The notes beneath the pieces are model-generated. The model did not search any database, had not been told where the DNA came from, and saw only the letters and a program-made list of their open reading frames with translations. This document shows positions 17,561-26,861 of a stretch of DNA of 64,000 nt, in pieces (the stretch's first letter is position 1; the number at the start of each line of letters is the position of its first letter). Source of the DNA: CBDEGU01 sp965238045 (GTDB lineage: Bacteria; Acidobacteriota; Terriglobia; Bryobacterales; UBA6623); assembly GCA_965238045.1 (NCBI GenBank), contig CBDEGU010000012.1:434001-498000 (forward strand), in the 5' to 3' direction. Made by a program: the position numbers and the translations under genes.

Positions 17561-18655
17561 CTATTCGTAGGCCAGGGCTTCGATGGGGTCCTGCCGCGCG
17601 GCTCGCAGGGACGGATAGGCGGATCCGAGAGTGGAGCCAAGCAAGGCAATAACCGCCGTCCATGCGAAATGGGACTGCAGGATGCTAACGGTGATGACCG
17701 GAAATCGGTGCTCGAGAACCGACTGGCCCGCATAGGCCAATCCAATGCCGACCACAATTCCCGCAATGGTCAGCAGAACCGTCTCCCGCAGGAAAATCTG
17801 AATCACATATCCGGGCGAGGCGCCGAGCGATTTAAGAATGCCGATCTCGCGTGTACGATCCAGCACCGCCGTATACATCGAGATCAGCACGACGATAAAG
17901 CCAACCACAACGGCGATTCCGACGATGACGTGGATGAAATCGTCTCCGTAGTTATGCGCCTGCCGGTTGAACAGAGAGATGAGTTCTTCCATCGTATAGA
18001 TGGGGTTGTCGGGATACTTCTGCTTGAGCGTCGTGACGAACGCCGAGGAGGAAACCGATTCATCGAGCTTCAGATAGATCTGACTGAGCTTGCCGTCCCA
18101 ATTCATGACTTCCTGCATGGTCTTGAGAGAGACGAAGATTCTCGACATCTTGCCGGCCTCGATAATGCCGGTTAGAAGAAAATCCTTGTTGAGAATACGC
18201 ACGGTGTCGCCGACCGAGAGTTTTTTCTGCCGCGCGTAGACTTCGTCGACCACCATCTCGAAGGGTTCCTCGAAAGGACCTCCCGCATGGAAGCGGATGC
18301 CTCCGGCCATGCGGTCGAACTTGGCGAAGTCGACGCCGGTGACGGTCTGAAGCTGCTCCTGAATCGAGAAGGCCGTGCCCACGGCCATCGTAACTCCTGG
18401 GATGGCTTCCAGCTCATCCATCATGGATTGGGCCAGTCCGGCCGAGCCCGCCGACAGAGCGCCGCTGCTGGTCTCGGGGCGAAGCACGATGTCGGCGCCG
18501 ACGCCTCGCTGGCGGCGATTCGACTCTCCGATCAGGCCGTCGGCCAGGCCGAGTATGAGGAGAATCATCGCTACCTCGAGGCCGATCGCCGCGATAGTCA
18601 AGAACGTCCGCATTCGGCGATGCCGGAGGTTCGCCCAGACGACACGCTGTATCAA
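17561..18655 (-). CDS. ABC transporter permease, MacB/FtsX type
   Basis: 364 residues: N-terminal helix (WANLRHRRMRTFLTIAAIGL), a periplasmic MacB_PCD domain (about 45-225) and a C-terminal FtsX domain with three helices (about 235-350). REIGILKSLGASPGYV is the classical coupling-loop segment. These permeases power lipoprotein sorting, peptide export or hydrolase control together with a cytoplasmic ATPase. No ATPase gene lies next to it here, so the partner must be elsewhere. Intact and of normal length. Confidence 0.88.
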   Translation of the reverse strand: MIQRVVWANLRHRRMRTFLTIAAIGLEVAMILLILGLADGLIGESNRRQRGVGADIVLRPETSSGALSAGSAGLAQSMMDELEAIPGVTMAVGTAFSIQEQLQTVTGVDFAKFDRMAGGIRFHAGGPFEEPFEMVVDEVYARQKKLSVGDTVRILNKDFLLTGIIEAGKMSRIFVSLKTMQEVMNWDGKLSQIYLKLDESVSSSAFVTTLKQKYPDNPIYTMEELISLFNRQAHNYGDDFIHVIVGIAVVVGFIVVLISMYTAVLDRTREIGILKSLGASPGYVIQIFLRETVLLTIAGIVVGIGLAYAGQSVLEHRFPVITVSILQSHFAWTAVIALLGSTLGSAYPSLRAARQDPIEALAYE

Positions 18656-18729
18656 AGAAAGTCTCCTTGCCCTTTGATAAGGGCTATGCCATGGGCGAAG
18701 GGAACCGCCGCGGGGTTCTCCGATGACGA

Positions 18730-20142
18730 CTACTGAAGATAGCCCAGGCTCTTAAGTATTTCGGTGTCGCGGCCGGAGAGCGAACTTTCAGTCTCTTCCA
18801 GATCCGTGGAGCCATACCAGCGGCGCAGGGCGTTCGTCTGGCGGCGATACTCATTGTTCTTCACTTTGAGCCGCAGGGGCGACGACTCGTAGGGATCGCG
18901 CTTGAGGTCGATCACATCGACCGAGTTCGACTCCGGAGTCCAAACCACCTTTTGCGTGCCTTCGGTTTTGCCAATCCGAAGCGGCAGTTTCGGACGCCGG
19001 ACCCACATCCACGATACCCAGGCGGGGGCGACGCCTTTTCTTCCGGCAAAGGCTACATAACGCATCGACCGTGCCGGCAGCTTCTCGCCATCGAGCCAGG
19101 CCGCGGCCAGGCTGCGGCCGGCGAATGACCAGGGAGGATCTTTTACTCTGCGCCCGATGCCGCTGAGGTCGACGATCGTGGGAGTAATATCGAGCAGCGA
19201 AACTCGCTCAGTGACAACGGTACGCGGCGGGATCGACCCAGGATAGCGCATGATCAGCGGTATGTGAATAATCCCCTCGGAGAGACGCCGTCCGTGGCCG
19301 ACATAGCCGTTTTCTCCTAGACTTTCGCCATGATCGGAAGTCAACACGACTAGGGTGGAATCACGCAACCCGAGCCGGTCGAGCTGCTTGAGCAGCAGGC
19401 CGATGTGATGATCCGCGTAACCAATCTCGGAGTCGTAGCGTTCGACGCGGTCCCGCATCCGCTCGTTCTTAGGTTCGGGAATCGACCGCGGATGACCACT
19501 CGGCCGCGGTGAGGCGAACGCCTCGCGCCGGTTGTAGGGCGAGTGCGGATCGAAGTAGTGCACCCAGAGCAAGAACGGCTTTTTGTGGTTGTCCTTCAGC
19601 CAGCGGATAGCCTCGGGCGTCACGTCCTGGGCGTAGCGGCTAGAGTGCAATACATTATACTTCCGCGTCATTTTCTGGTCGTAGACGTCAAACCAGCGTC
19701 CGAGTTTCGTCATGCGGTCGAGGAGCGGCCAAGAACTGACAAAGGCAGCGCTGGCGTAGCCGAAGCGGCGCAAGATCTGCGGCAGAGACAGCCACATCGA
19801 GTCGCGCGGAATGGCGACGCCGTTGATGCGCGCTCCGTGCTCCTGCGGATAGCGGCTGGTGAACATCGAGAGGTGCGAGGGTCCGGTGAGAGGGATGACG
19901 GTATAGGTTCGTTCGAAGCGGACGCCTTCCTCCGCCAACTGGTCGATATTCGGGCTCGTTTTCAGATGGTAGCCATAGGAGGAGAGATGGTCGGCGCGAA
20001 GGGTATCGACCGTAATCAACACGACATTGGGGGAAGACGTGTCTTGTTCATCCCTCGGCGGCTCTTCCGGCTGGGAGTAGGCCGCCAGGGCGGTGATCAG
20101 TCCGAGTCCGAGAAGGACGAGTAGTATAGGCTTGTACCGCAG
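18730..20142 (-). CDS. Sulfatase-fold (alkaline phosphatase superfamily) exported hydrolase
   Basis: About 470 residues. The metal-binding segment NVVLITVDTLRADHLSSYGY and the later VVLTSDHGESLGENG are sulfatase family hallmarks. At the nucleophile position the sequence reads PLTGPSHLSMFTSRYP: Thr replaces the Cys or Ser that becomes formylglycine, so this is more likely a phosphatase-like or unmodified member. In-frame translation continues upstream of the internal GTG at 20022 as a hydrophobic signal (PILLVLLGLGLITALAAY), back to an in-frame stop. No ATG, GTG or TTG precedes the signal, so CTG at 20142 is the assumed start. A frameshift at the 5' end is the alternative. Confidence 0.78.
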   Translation of the reverse strand: MRYKPILLVLLGLGLITALAAYSQPEEPPRDEQDTSSPNVVLITVDTLRADHLSSYGYHLKTSPNIDQLAEEGVRFERTYTVIPLTGPSHLSMFTSRYPQEHGARINGVAIPRDSMWLSLPQILRRFGYASAAFVSSWPLLDRMTKLGRWFDVYDQKMTRKYNVLHSSRYAQDVTPEAIRWLKDNHKKPFLLWVHYFDPHSPYNRREAFASPRPSGHPRSIPEPKNERMRDRVERYDSEIGYADHHIGLLLKQLDRLGLRDSTLVVLTSDHGESLGENGYVGHGRRLSEGIIHIPLIMRYPGSIPPRTVVTERVSLLDITPTIVDLSGIGRRVKDPPWSFAGRSLAAAWLDGEKLPARSMRYVAFAGRKGVAPAWVSWMWVRRPKLPLRIGKTEGTQKVVWTPESNSVDVIDLKRDPYESSPLRLKVKNNEYRRQTNALRRWYGSTDLEETESSLSGRDTEILKSLGYLQ

Positions 20143-20252
20143 AGATATATTCTAGCGTGGCGGGGCGGTCGGGTTCAAATGGAATCGGGGTGAGAGAGGG
20201 AAAATTTCGCGAGTTTCGTCCACAAATTCGGCCGCGGGCTAGAATAGTCGGT

Positions 20253-21104
20253 ATGAGTTCGCCTTTTTCCGGTAGTGCCCGCACGGTTGTGGTCGATGGA
20301 GTCACCCTTCATCTGGCCCATCCCGACGAGATCGCGATCCGCTGGGTGGGGCAGCAGGAACTGATGCGTCAGTTGCGGGCCGCCTGGCTAACGCTCGGTG
20401 AGCGGGACATGCCGATGACGCCGCGGCTGCTGGGCAAGCCCGGTGTGGGCAAGACAACCCTGGCCTATGCCACGGCGAAACAGATGAGCCGCGAGGTCTA
20501 CATCATGCAAGCGACTCTCGACATCCGGCCCGAGGACCTGCTCGTCACCCCGGTGATTGAAGGCGAAGGCCGGCTGCGCTATGTGGCTTCGCCGCTGGTG
20601 ACGGCCATGATCCGGGGCGGCGTGGTGATTCTGGACGAGGGGAACCGCATGAGCGAGAGAAGCTGGGCCTCGCTGGCGCCTCTGCTCGACAACCGCCGCT
20701 ACGTGGAATCGATCGTCGCCGGCATCAAGATTCACGCCGACCCGAACTTCCGCATGACCGCCACGATGAACGATGACGCATCGACCTTCGAATTGCCCGA
20801 ATACATCCATTCGCGGCTACAGCCTCAGATCATGGTTGATTTTCCCGAGCACGAGGAGGAGAAGGCGATCCTCAAGGAAAATCTTCCCTTCGCCGATGAT
20901 GAAATCCTCGATTACGTCACCGGGTTCCTGCAGCGAGCCCACCAGGCCGATGAACGCTACACGGCGCGGGACGGCATCAACATCAGCCGTTTTGCCTTGA
21001 AGCTGCTCAAGACCCAGTGCCACGACTCGGCTCCCGCGGCGTTGCACGCTTCGATTGTTCAGACCCTCGGCTACGAGGCGTTGCGGTATGTTCCGCAAAC
21101 TTGA
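20253..21104 (+). CDS. MoxR-like AAA+ ATPase
   Basis: 283 residues from ATG 20253. Walker A GKPGVGKT at 61-68, Walker B VVILDE at 124-129, sensor 1 in MTATMND (about 168-174), candidate arginine finger Arg188 in IHSRLQ. This is a dynein-related/MoxR-type ATPase, of the class that remodels a partner protein. The next gene begins 17 bp before this one stops, so the products probably act together. No vWA-domain gene, the usual MoxR partner, is nearby. Frame upstream of 20253 is open but lacks ribosome-binding support. Confidence 0.9.
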   Translation: MSSPFSGSARTVVVDGVTLHLAHPDEIAIRWVGQQELMRQLRAAWLTLGERDMPMTPRLLGKPGVGKTTLAYATAKQMSREVYIMQATLDIRPEDLLVTPVIEGEGRLRYVASPLVTAMIRGGVVILDEGNRMSERSWASLAPLLDNRRYVESIVAGIKIHADPNFRMTATMNDDASTFELPEYIHSRLQPQIMVDFPEHEEEKAILKENLPFADDEILDYVTGFLQRAHQADERYTARDGINISRFALKLLKTQCHDSAPAALHASIVQTLGYEALRYVPQT

Positions 21105-23004
21105 CGAAGCCGTTCCGCGGCGGGGAAGGATTCGCTACCTGCCCGCGGTGCCCGGCAGCATGGAGTTCGCCGAGTTCGTGCGCGGGGAACTGCTGCGCGA
21201 GCGGCCCCAGGTCGTCGCCGTCGATTTGCCGGCTACGCTCGAGCCACCCTACCGGCGCGCGATCGAACGGCTCCCCGAACTGTCGGTCATTCTCTACGAC
21301 GACGAAGGGGAAGACCGCTCGGTCTACTCGCCGGTCGAGGTGACCGATCCTTTGGTCGAGGCGTTGCGAACGGCTGGTGAGATCGGAGCGGAGACCGTAT
21401 TTCTCGACCCAGACGCGGGTGAGCGAAGTACAATGCCTGAGTCTTATCCTGACACCTACGCAGTTCGGCGCGTCGGGATTCACAAATACATTGAGGCATG
21501 GCGCCTGCATTCTGGGCGGCGTTCCCTCGAAGTGGCCGCTCATGCCGAAGGTCTGGCTTGGACACTGCAAGGCCTGGACCGGGCGGCCACGGTCGCCGTC
21601 GTGGTTTCGCTTTCCCTGCTTGACCCTTTGCTTGACGCCATGGAGCGGCCTCAGGCCCGGCCGCTCAAGAAAGTAAGACGAAGCGGCGTCCGGTTGCTGA
21701 ATTTGCATCCAGAATGTTTGGCCGAAGTTTGCACCGAGATGCCGTTTCTGCAGGCGGTCTACGGGGCCCGGCGGAATGGCCCGCCCGACAGGCCCGCCGC
21801 CGCCGGTTACGAGACACGCAACGTTCGCGGCTTCACGATAACAGCCGGGCCGAAAGAAGAGCCGAAGGGGGCGGCCATTGCGCGGGCCGCCCAAGAGCCG
21901 ATCGACCGGCAGGCACTTCACTTGCGGCTGTTTCACGAGTCGCGGCGACAGTACGAAAACAGCACGGGTGAAAAAATTACCTTCTGGCAGCGGAGGCTGT
22001 GGGCCCGTTATTCCCGCAATTTGGCGATCACACAGCAGCGGCTGCTGGGCGGATTGTTTGACCTTACGGTCGCCGCGCGGTCGGTCGTTGACGACAACAT
22101 GGCCTGGGAGTTCTGGGAGATGGCCGGCGCCTATCCAGCCCAGAAGACCGCCAGCGATTTGATGACGGTGAAAGTATCGGGCGAGCAGATGTGGGTAAAC
22201 CACCAGCGCATCCAGCTTCGCCGCCGGCTGCCGCGCGCCAAGGGCCGTCCGCGTCCGGCGGGATTGAGAGGCCGCAAACGGGAGAGCGTTCCGGGCCAGT
22301 GGCTCGGGGAATGGAAGGGTTCTTCGATCTGCTCCTATCCTCCCGAAGACTTAGTGATTGAAAACTACGGGCTGCTTCTCAAGAAAAAGGGCAAGAACAT
22401 TCTTTCCGAGGAACGCTCGCGCACCGAACCGTTCACGACCTCGCTGCTCGACGGCATCGATTTGCGGGAGACGCTGCGGAACTGGCACGAGAAGCGCTTG
22501 TATGTTCGTTCCCAGCAGCGCGTGGCCGGCGAGGTGGGCTCGATGGTTCTGATCTTCGACGAAGATCGCCAGGATCGTTACTCCTACTGTCTGACTTGGA
22601 TGGGCGAACATCAGAACGAGTCCGACATGGCGTTCTACGCCACCGACCCGTTTGAAAATATTGTCGGCCCCGGCATCGGACGCGCCGAATACGGCGGACT
22701 GCTGCTGACACTGCCTCCCGGCCGCATGATGGGAGTTTGGGAGGACCCCGATTATGTGATCGCCGAGTCCAAGCCGGAACGCCTGCTGCTGGCCGCGCTG
22801 GACTATTCCCTGGAGAAGTACGTGGTCTACGTGGCGCCGAAACCGCCCCGGTCGATGTTTCGCGGCATCGCCGGGAGACTGGGTTTGAAGATTATCTATA
22901 TTCCCATTGGACAGCTCTCTCCGGTGGCGCTGAAGAAAGCGCGGGTGATGCACGTTCTCGACGGCCACGAGAGGCGCCAGACGGCCAAGGACTACATTTG
23001 GTGA
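21088..23004 (+). CDS. Uncharacterised MoxR partner, N-terminus TraB/ChaN-like (tentative)
   Basis: 638 residues. The start at ATG 21088 overlaps the ATPase gene. The first 160 residues (RIRYLPAVPGSMEFAEFV, RPQVVAVDLPATLEP, ETVFLDPDAGE, KYIEAW) have the rhythm of TraB/ChaN/DUF5682-type proteins, in which a segment states which glutamate or aspartate pair binds metal; the signature His is not obvious. Residues 200-420 form a large helical region, and 450-638 a mixed alpha/beta domain ending in ALKKARVMHVLDGHERRQTA. No signal peptide or membrane segment. I do not recognise a named family over the whole length. DUF5682 proteins also pair with MoxR ATPases, which supports but does not prove the link. 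Confidence 0.65.
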   Translation: MFRKLDEAVPRRGRIRYLPAVPGSMEFAEFVRGELLRERPQVVAVDLPATLEPPYRRAIERLPELSVILYDDEGEDRSVYSPVEVTDPLVEALRTAGEIGAETVFLDPDAGERSTMPESYPDTYAVRRVGIHKYIEAWRLHSGRRSLEVAAHAEGLAWTLQGLDRAATVAVVVSLSLLDPLLDAMERPQARPLKKVRRSGVRLLNLHPECLAEVCTEMPFLQAVYGARRNGPPDRPAAAGYETRNVRGFTITAGPKEEPKGAAIARAAQEPIDRQALHLRLFHESRRQYENSTGEKITFWQRRLWARYSRNLAITQQRLLGGLFDLTVAARSVVDDNMAWEFWEMAGAYPAQKTASDLMTVKVSGEQMWVNHQRIQLRRRLPRAKGRPRPAGLRGRKRESVPGQWLGEWKGSSICSYPPEDLVIENYGLLLKKKGKNILSEERSRTEPFTTSLLDGIDLRETLRNWHEKRLYVRSQQRVAGEVGSMVLIFDEDRQDRYSYCLTWMGEHQNESDMAFYATDPFENIVGPGIGRAEYGGLLLTLPPGRMMGVWEDPDYVIAESKPERLLLAALDYSLEKYVVYVAPKPPRSMFRGIAGRLGLKIIYIPIGQLSPVALKKARVMHVLDGHERRQTAKDYIW

Positions 23005-23080
23005 AGCGCGGCCGGCGAGGATCGCCTGATCGGCGCGACAGCGGACAGGGAAGAGAGCGAGTCCGACTTCGACCGCGGGA

Positions 23081-23262
23081 TAGCCCGCATTTCTCACCAC
23101 CTGCCGACCGAGGCACGCGATAGGCCCGCCATTACTTCGTTGCGCTTGCTCGCCGTGCTCAACTTACCATCAAGTACGCCTGCGCTCGTCAAGCGGCGCG
23201 CGCCTCGTACTGACGCGCCTCTCACGCACTTCGCTTCGCCACGTGGTGAGAAAAGCGGGCTA
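23081..23262 (+). repeat. 182-bp palindrome-ended repeat, copy 3 (MITE-like)
   Basis: TA at both edges (23081-23082 and 23261-23262). Left end AGCCCGCATTTCTCACCAC is the perfect complement of the family right end. The right edge supplies the stop codon of the secretin gene on the opposite strand. It lies between two convergent transcripts. Confidence 0.88.
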
Positions 23263-24900
23263 GAGGGCGGGCAGGGGCCGCTGTTCGGGACCGTAGCGAA
23301 GGGTCATCGACGGCGTCGTCTCGGCCGGCGGCAGGCGAACAATGCGCGGCCGGACGCTGATCAGGAGATGCTCTTTGCTGACCTGGCTCGTGGTTCGCCG
23401 AAACAACCTCCCGAGCCGTGGAATTTGGGCCAGGAAGACCGGGCCCGAGAATGATTTTCGGTCCTCCACGACCACCATACCCGTCAGCAGCGCTATTTCT
23501 CCTTCCCTCAACCGGACGAAGGTCTTTAGCTGGCGGTTCGACAGGATGGGGAGATCGTTCACGCTCTGGCCGGTCAATTGCTTGATTCCGAGTTCAATTT
23601 CGAGGGAAACTTCCCTGGCGCTGTGGACATAGGGCGTCACCTTAAAGACCAGGCCCAGGTCTTCGAATGTAAACGAGGGAAAGGGCTGGCCCAAGGCGCC
23701 CCCTTGATTGGAGTCGTCGCCTTGCGCGGTGGATACTGGAGCAGAAAACCGCGCAGTGATGATCGGATAGCGCTCTCCCAAGAGAAAATCCGCCGGCGTG
23801 CCCTCGGTGGCGCGAACAGTGAAGCTGGACCGTACTTTTCCCATGGAGGACAATTGCCGGGCGGTAACAGCGGAACTCACAACACTGAGGCCGAAAATCG
23901 TGCCACCCCCGCCGATTCCCAACAGCAGAAGCGAGCCATCGGGCTCCGCGGGACGGTTCCACAACACCGTACTGAAGTTGGCGACCGGGAACGAAGCCGG
24001 CAGGCTGAGACCCGCGGTGATCTCGCGGGAGTCGGCGAGTGTGATCAACTCCACGTCCACGGCGACTTCGGCCGGCGGCGCCGATAGCTGCTCAAAGAGA
24101 GAGCGCGCCAGCCGCAGCTTGGCCAGCGTATCTCTCATGATGACTTCCTGGCGTGAAGCGACGAACACGAGGCGTTTGATGTCGAGCGTTTGCTGCACGG
24201 CTTTGACGAGTTCGATTGCCTGCTCTCTGGACATCGAGCCGCCCAGAGGCAGCACCAGGACTGCCATCGGCTCCAGATCCTTGCGGTTTTGCGGCGTGTC
24301 TTCGGCGACGAGGAAAAGCTTGGGGGTCACCGGCACGACGATCGTCTTGGTCACGTCGATCATGGAGTAGATCGCGTCGCTGAAATCGGCGTTGTCTAGT
24401 TCGAAGCGAATCTTTTCGCTGTCCCGAAAATCAGCATCAAATATGACCTCCATGCCGTAGGCTTCGGCGATACCCTGGTAAAGGGTTTTGACTGAGTCGC
24501 GGAGCCGAAAACTTGAGGTTCGATCCAGGGGGGCCAGCTCGACAGCAGAACGCAGTTGCGGCCGGGCAGGCGGCGGCCCCAGTGGCTGGCCCGCCGACGT
24601 GGCGGCGTCAGCGATCAAGTACCGATTGGCGGGATCCAAAGCAAGGGCGGCCTGGTGGTTTCCGAGTCCGGCCAGCGTTTGCGACGCCCGCCGTTGCACC
24701 TTCCGTGCCGCTAGTACATATTCGTGGCGGCCGGGGTCCGTCGCGCGGGCCTGCATGTAGAGGAGGTAGGCCTTGATGTCGTTGCCCTGGCGTTCGGCCC
24801 GCAGGCCATCCTGGAAAAACGCGGAACCATCATCGCAATAGGCCGGCCAAGCCATGAGTAGTGCCGCCAGAGCGGCTCCGAACACCGAAAGAATCTTCAC
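23260..24900 (-). CDS. Secretin-domain outer-membrane protein
   Basis: 546 residues. Signal peptide 1-22 (LAALLMAWPAYC), TPR-like repeats about 25-85, a short N0/STN-like domain about 120-190, an N1-type domain about 215-275 and a GspD/PilQ-type secretin domain about 285-520 ending in RREGEIALLTGMVVVEDRKS-like and HLLISVRPRIVR segments. It would form a ring in the outer membrane for pilus or type II export. No other secretion or pilus genes are adjacent; CpaE lies 28 kb away. The TAG stop is created at the boundary with the 182-bp repeat. Confidence 0.88.
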   Translation of the reverse strand: MKILSVFGAALAALLMAWPAYCDDGSAFFQDGLRAERQGNDIKAYLLYMQARATDPGRHEYVLAARKVQRRASQTLAGLGNHQAALALDPANRYLIADAATSAGQPLGPPPARPQLRSAVELAPLDRTSSFRLRDSVKTLYQGIAEAYGMEVIFDADFRDSEKIRFELDNADFSDAIYSMIDVTKTIVVPVTPKLFLVAEDTPQNRKDLEPMAVLVLPLGGSMSREQAIELVKAVQQTLDIKRLVFVASRQEVIMRDTLAKLRLARSLFEQLSAPPAEVAVDVELITLADSREITAGLSLPASFPVANFSTVLWNRPAEPDGSLLLLGIGGGGTIFGLSVVSSAVTARQLSSMGKVRSSFTVRATEGTPADFLLGERYPIITARFSAPVSTAQGDDSNQGGALGQPFPSFTFEDLGLVFKVTPYVHSAREVSLEIELGIKQLTGQSVNDLPILSNRQLKTFVRLREGEIALLTGMVVVEDRKSFSGPVFLAQIPRLGRLFRRTTSQVSKEHLLISVRPRIVRLPPAETTPSMTLRYGPEQRPLPAL

Positions 24901-25054
24901 CTACAGTGAAGACGCGCCAGCAGAGCCCGGCGTGCAGGAAAATCAGGTCAAAGCACGCGAAAACCGCTTCCACGGGCCGCGATCGGCCCGACACCGGCCC
25001 TCGGGCATGAAGCCAGCTCGCCCGGGTCGCGCCGCGGCCGTTCCGGACGGGGGC

Positions 25055-26722
25055 TCATGCCAGCGGCACGCTGATGCGGAGATTCGCCCCTTGACCGGGA
25101 TGGGATTCGAGGGTCAGGCTGCCTCCCATCGCGTGGACGCGTTGTTTGATGCTGTGGGGCCCCATCCGCATGGCATCGAGTTCCTCGAGGCCGTAGCGTC
25201 CTCCGAAGCGAAATCCCTGGCCATTGTCCTGGATAGCAACGTAGAGTTGCCGGTTCTTCTGTTCCACCGAGAAGAGAACGTGAGTCGCGTCGGCGTGCTT
25301 GTAGATATTATTCAGCGATTCGCGGACGACTTGGAGCATCTCGGTGGACTGTTTGGCGGACAGGGCGATATCGCCGCTCTCGTTGTTGACGAAGGTGACC
25401 GCGACCCCGCTTTCTTTCTGGAAGTTTTCCACAAGCCGCCGGGCCTCGGCGAGCAGCGACGAACTGTCGCTTTCGACCCCCCGCATACGATGTACGAAGG
25501 TGCGCATTTCGGCGACGAGTTTGCGCGAAAACTGCTGCATCGAGACGAGTTCATTCGAAGCGTTTGCAGGATCCCGCTGGATGAGCCGGCGAATGATCTC
25601 AAGACGCATCTCGAAGCTGATCATGCTCTGGAGCGGGCCGTCGTGAAGGTTGTGGGCGATGCGTTCGGATTCAGACTCATAAGAGGCGATTTCGGTGCGC
25701 TTGAGAGTCAGAAGGTGACGGACGACATCTTGGAAATAGTTGCTTGCGTCGCGCAATTCCCTGTAGTGAGACCGCCTGGGCGTAGAGACGCTGTTGAAGA
25801 GCAGCAGCCGGCCAATCGGCTTCTTGCCCGCATAGAGCCCGTAGCCCATGCAGTTGTAAATTTCGAATTCCTGAATAATGAACCGCTGGAGGTCAAAGTC
25901 GTGTTCCACACGACTTCCGGCTTGGCCGGCCTCCGAAAGATCGCTCGTGAAAAAGTTCAAACGAGTTGCCCGGTAATACGACCATTCAGGATTCGACTCG
26001 AACGATGCCGGCGGAGGGTCGCCGGCATCGCGCCGCGACGGATACCGCAGCGTCGCATAATAGTCGAGTTCCTCGTCCCAGGCGGCGAGAATGGCGCCGG
26101 AACATCGCAGCCATCTGGCGAGTTCTCCCAGGGCCGTCTCGGCCGCTTGCACCAGCCCGGTCTCGTCCTGCCCGGCGGCATGGCGCAATGATGCGGAAAC
26201 CCTCCGCTCTCTTCGTATTCGCTGGTAGGCGAAATAGAAAGCAAGCATGCCCCCTACGATGAGCAAGAACACAAACGACCCGAAGGAGAACTCAAGGCCT
26301 GTCTTGTCGCCGCGAGAGAATAAGCTCCCCAGGAAGAGAATCGTAACGATCGCCACTACCAGAACTTCCCTGATGCTGTGTATCAACGCCGCCTGGGTGA
26401 TCAGGAAGTAGAACATCAGGAGCGGGTGTACCCGATCGGAGGCTTCCGAGAAAACGATCAGCAGCACCATCAAAACCACGTCAAGGTACTGAACCAACAG
26501 CGCGTGGGCTCGCACATACAGTTGAAACCGAGGAAACAACGCAAGGATGCTGTAGACCAGGAAGGCAGCTCCGGCGAGCCAGCGAAACTGACCGGGCGCG
26601 TCCGGGGCGTCCAGGGCTTCGATCAGGAGATAGGTCACCCCGAGGAACAGCCGGAGTATGGCCAGGTGACGCAGGCGGCGTTCCCGGAAGGCCATCTCTT
26701 CGCTAAATAGAGCGCTGGGCAT
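25055..26722 (-). CDS. Membrane sensor histidine kinase, NarX/DesK (HisKA_3) type
   Basis: 555 residues. Six hydrophobic segments at about 20-165, a GAF-like domain at about 185-340, a HisKA_3 dimer domain with phosphoacceptor His360 in IAHNLHDGPLQ, and a HATPase_c domain at about 450-555 (VVRESLNNIYKHADA, IQDNGQGF). Kinases of this class phosphorylate NarL/FixJ-type response regulators. None is adjacent; a receiver-domain stub at 31595 is the only trace nearby. Monocistronic as far as can be seen. Confidence 0.93.
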   Translation of the reverse strand: MPSALFSEEMAFRERRLRHLAILRLFLGVTYLLIEALDAPDAPGQFRWLAGAAFLVYSILALFPRFQLYVRAHALLVQYLDVVLMVLLIVFSEASDRVHPLLMFYFLITQAALIHSIREVLVVAIVTILFLGSLFSRGDKTGLEFSFGSFVFLLIVGGMLAFYFAYQRIRRERRVSASLRHAAGQDETGLVQAAETALGELARWLRCSGAILAAWDEELDYYATLRYPSRRDAGDPPPASFESNPEWSYYRATRLNFFTSDLSEAGQAGSRVEHDFDLQRFIIQEFEIYNCMGYGLYAGKKPIGRLLLFNSVSTPRRSHYRELRDASNYFQDVVRHLLTLKRTEIASYESESERIAHNLHDGPLQSMISFEMRLEIIRRLIQRDPANASNELVSMQQFSRKLVAEMRTFVHRMRGVESDSSSLLAEARRLVENFQKESGVAVTFVNNESGDIALSAKQSTEMLQVVRESLNNIYKHADATHVLFSVEQKNRQLYVAIQDNGQGFRFGGRYGLEELDAMRMGPHSIKQRVHAMGGSLTLESHPGQGANLRISVPLA

Positions 26723-26861
26723 CCGCGAGGCGATTTTACCACGGGCTGTTAAGGCCGCGGCATCATCGTGAGCGAACCCGCGCCGCGCCGGCGACGGCGG
26801 GCAGTGCTTCTGCTAATGTGTTTCGGCCCACCAGTGGAGCCGCCTTTCGAAACCAGCCTGA

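Noticed and set aside
23140..23262. Conserved open frame inside the 182-bp repeats
   Set aside because: One frame stays open in all three copies, but there is no consistent start or ribosome binding site, and short repeats of high identity are expected to share open frames.
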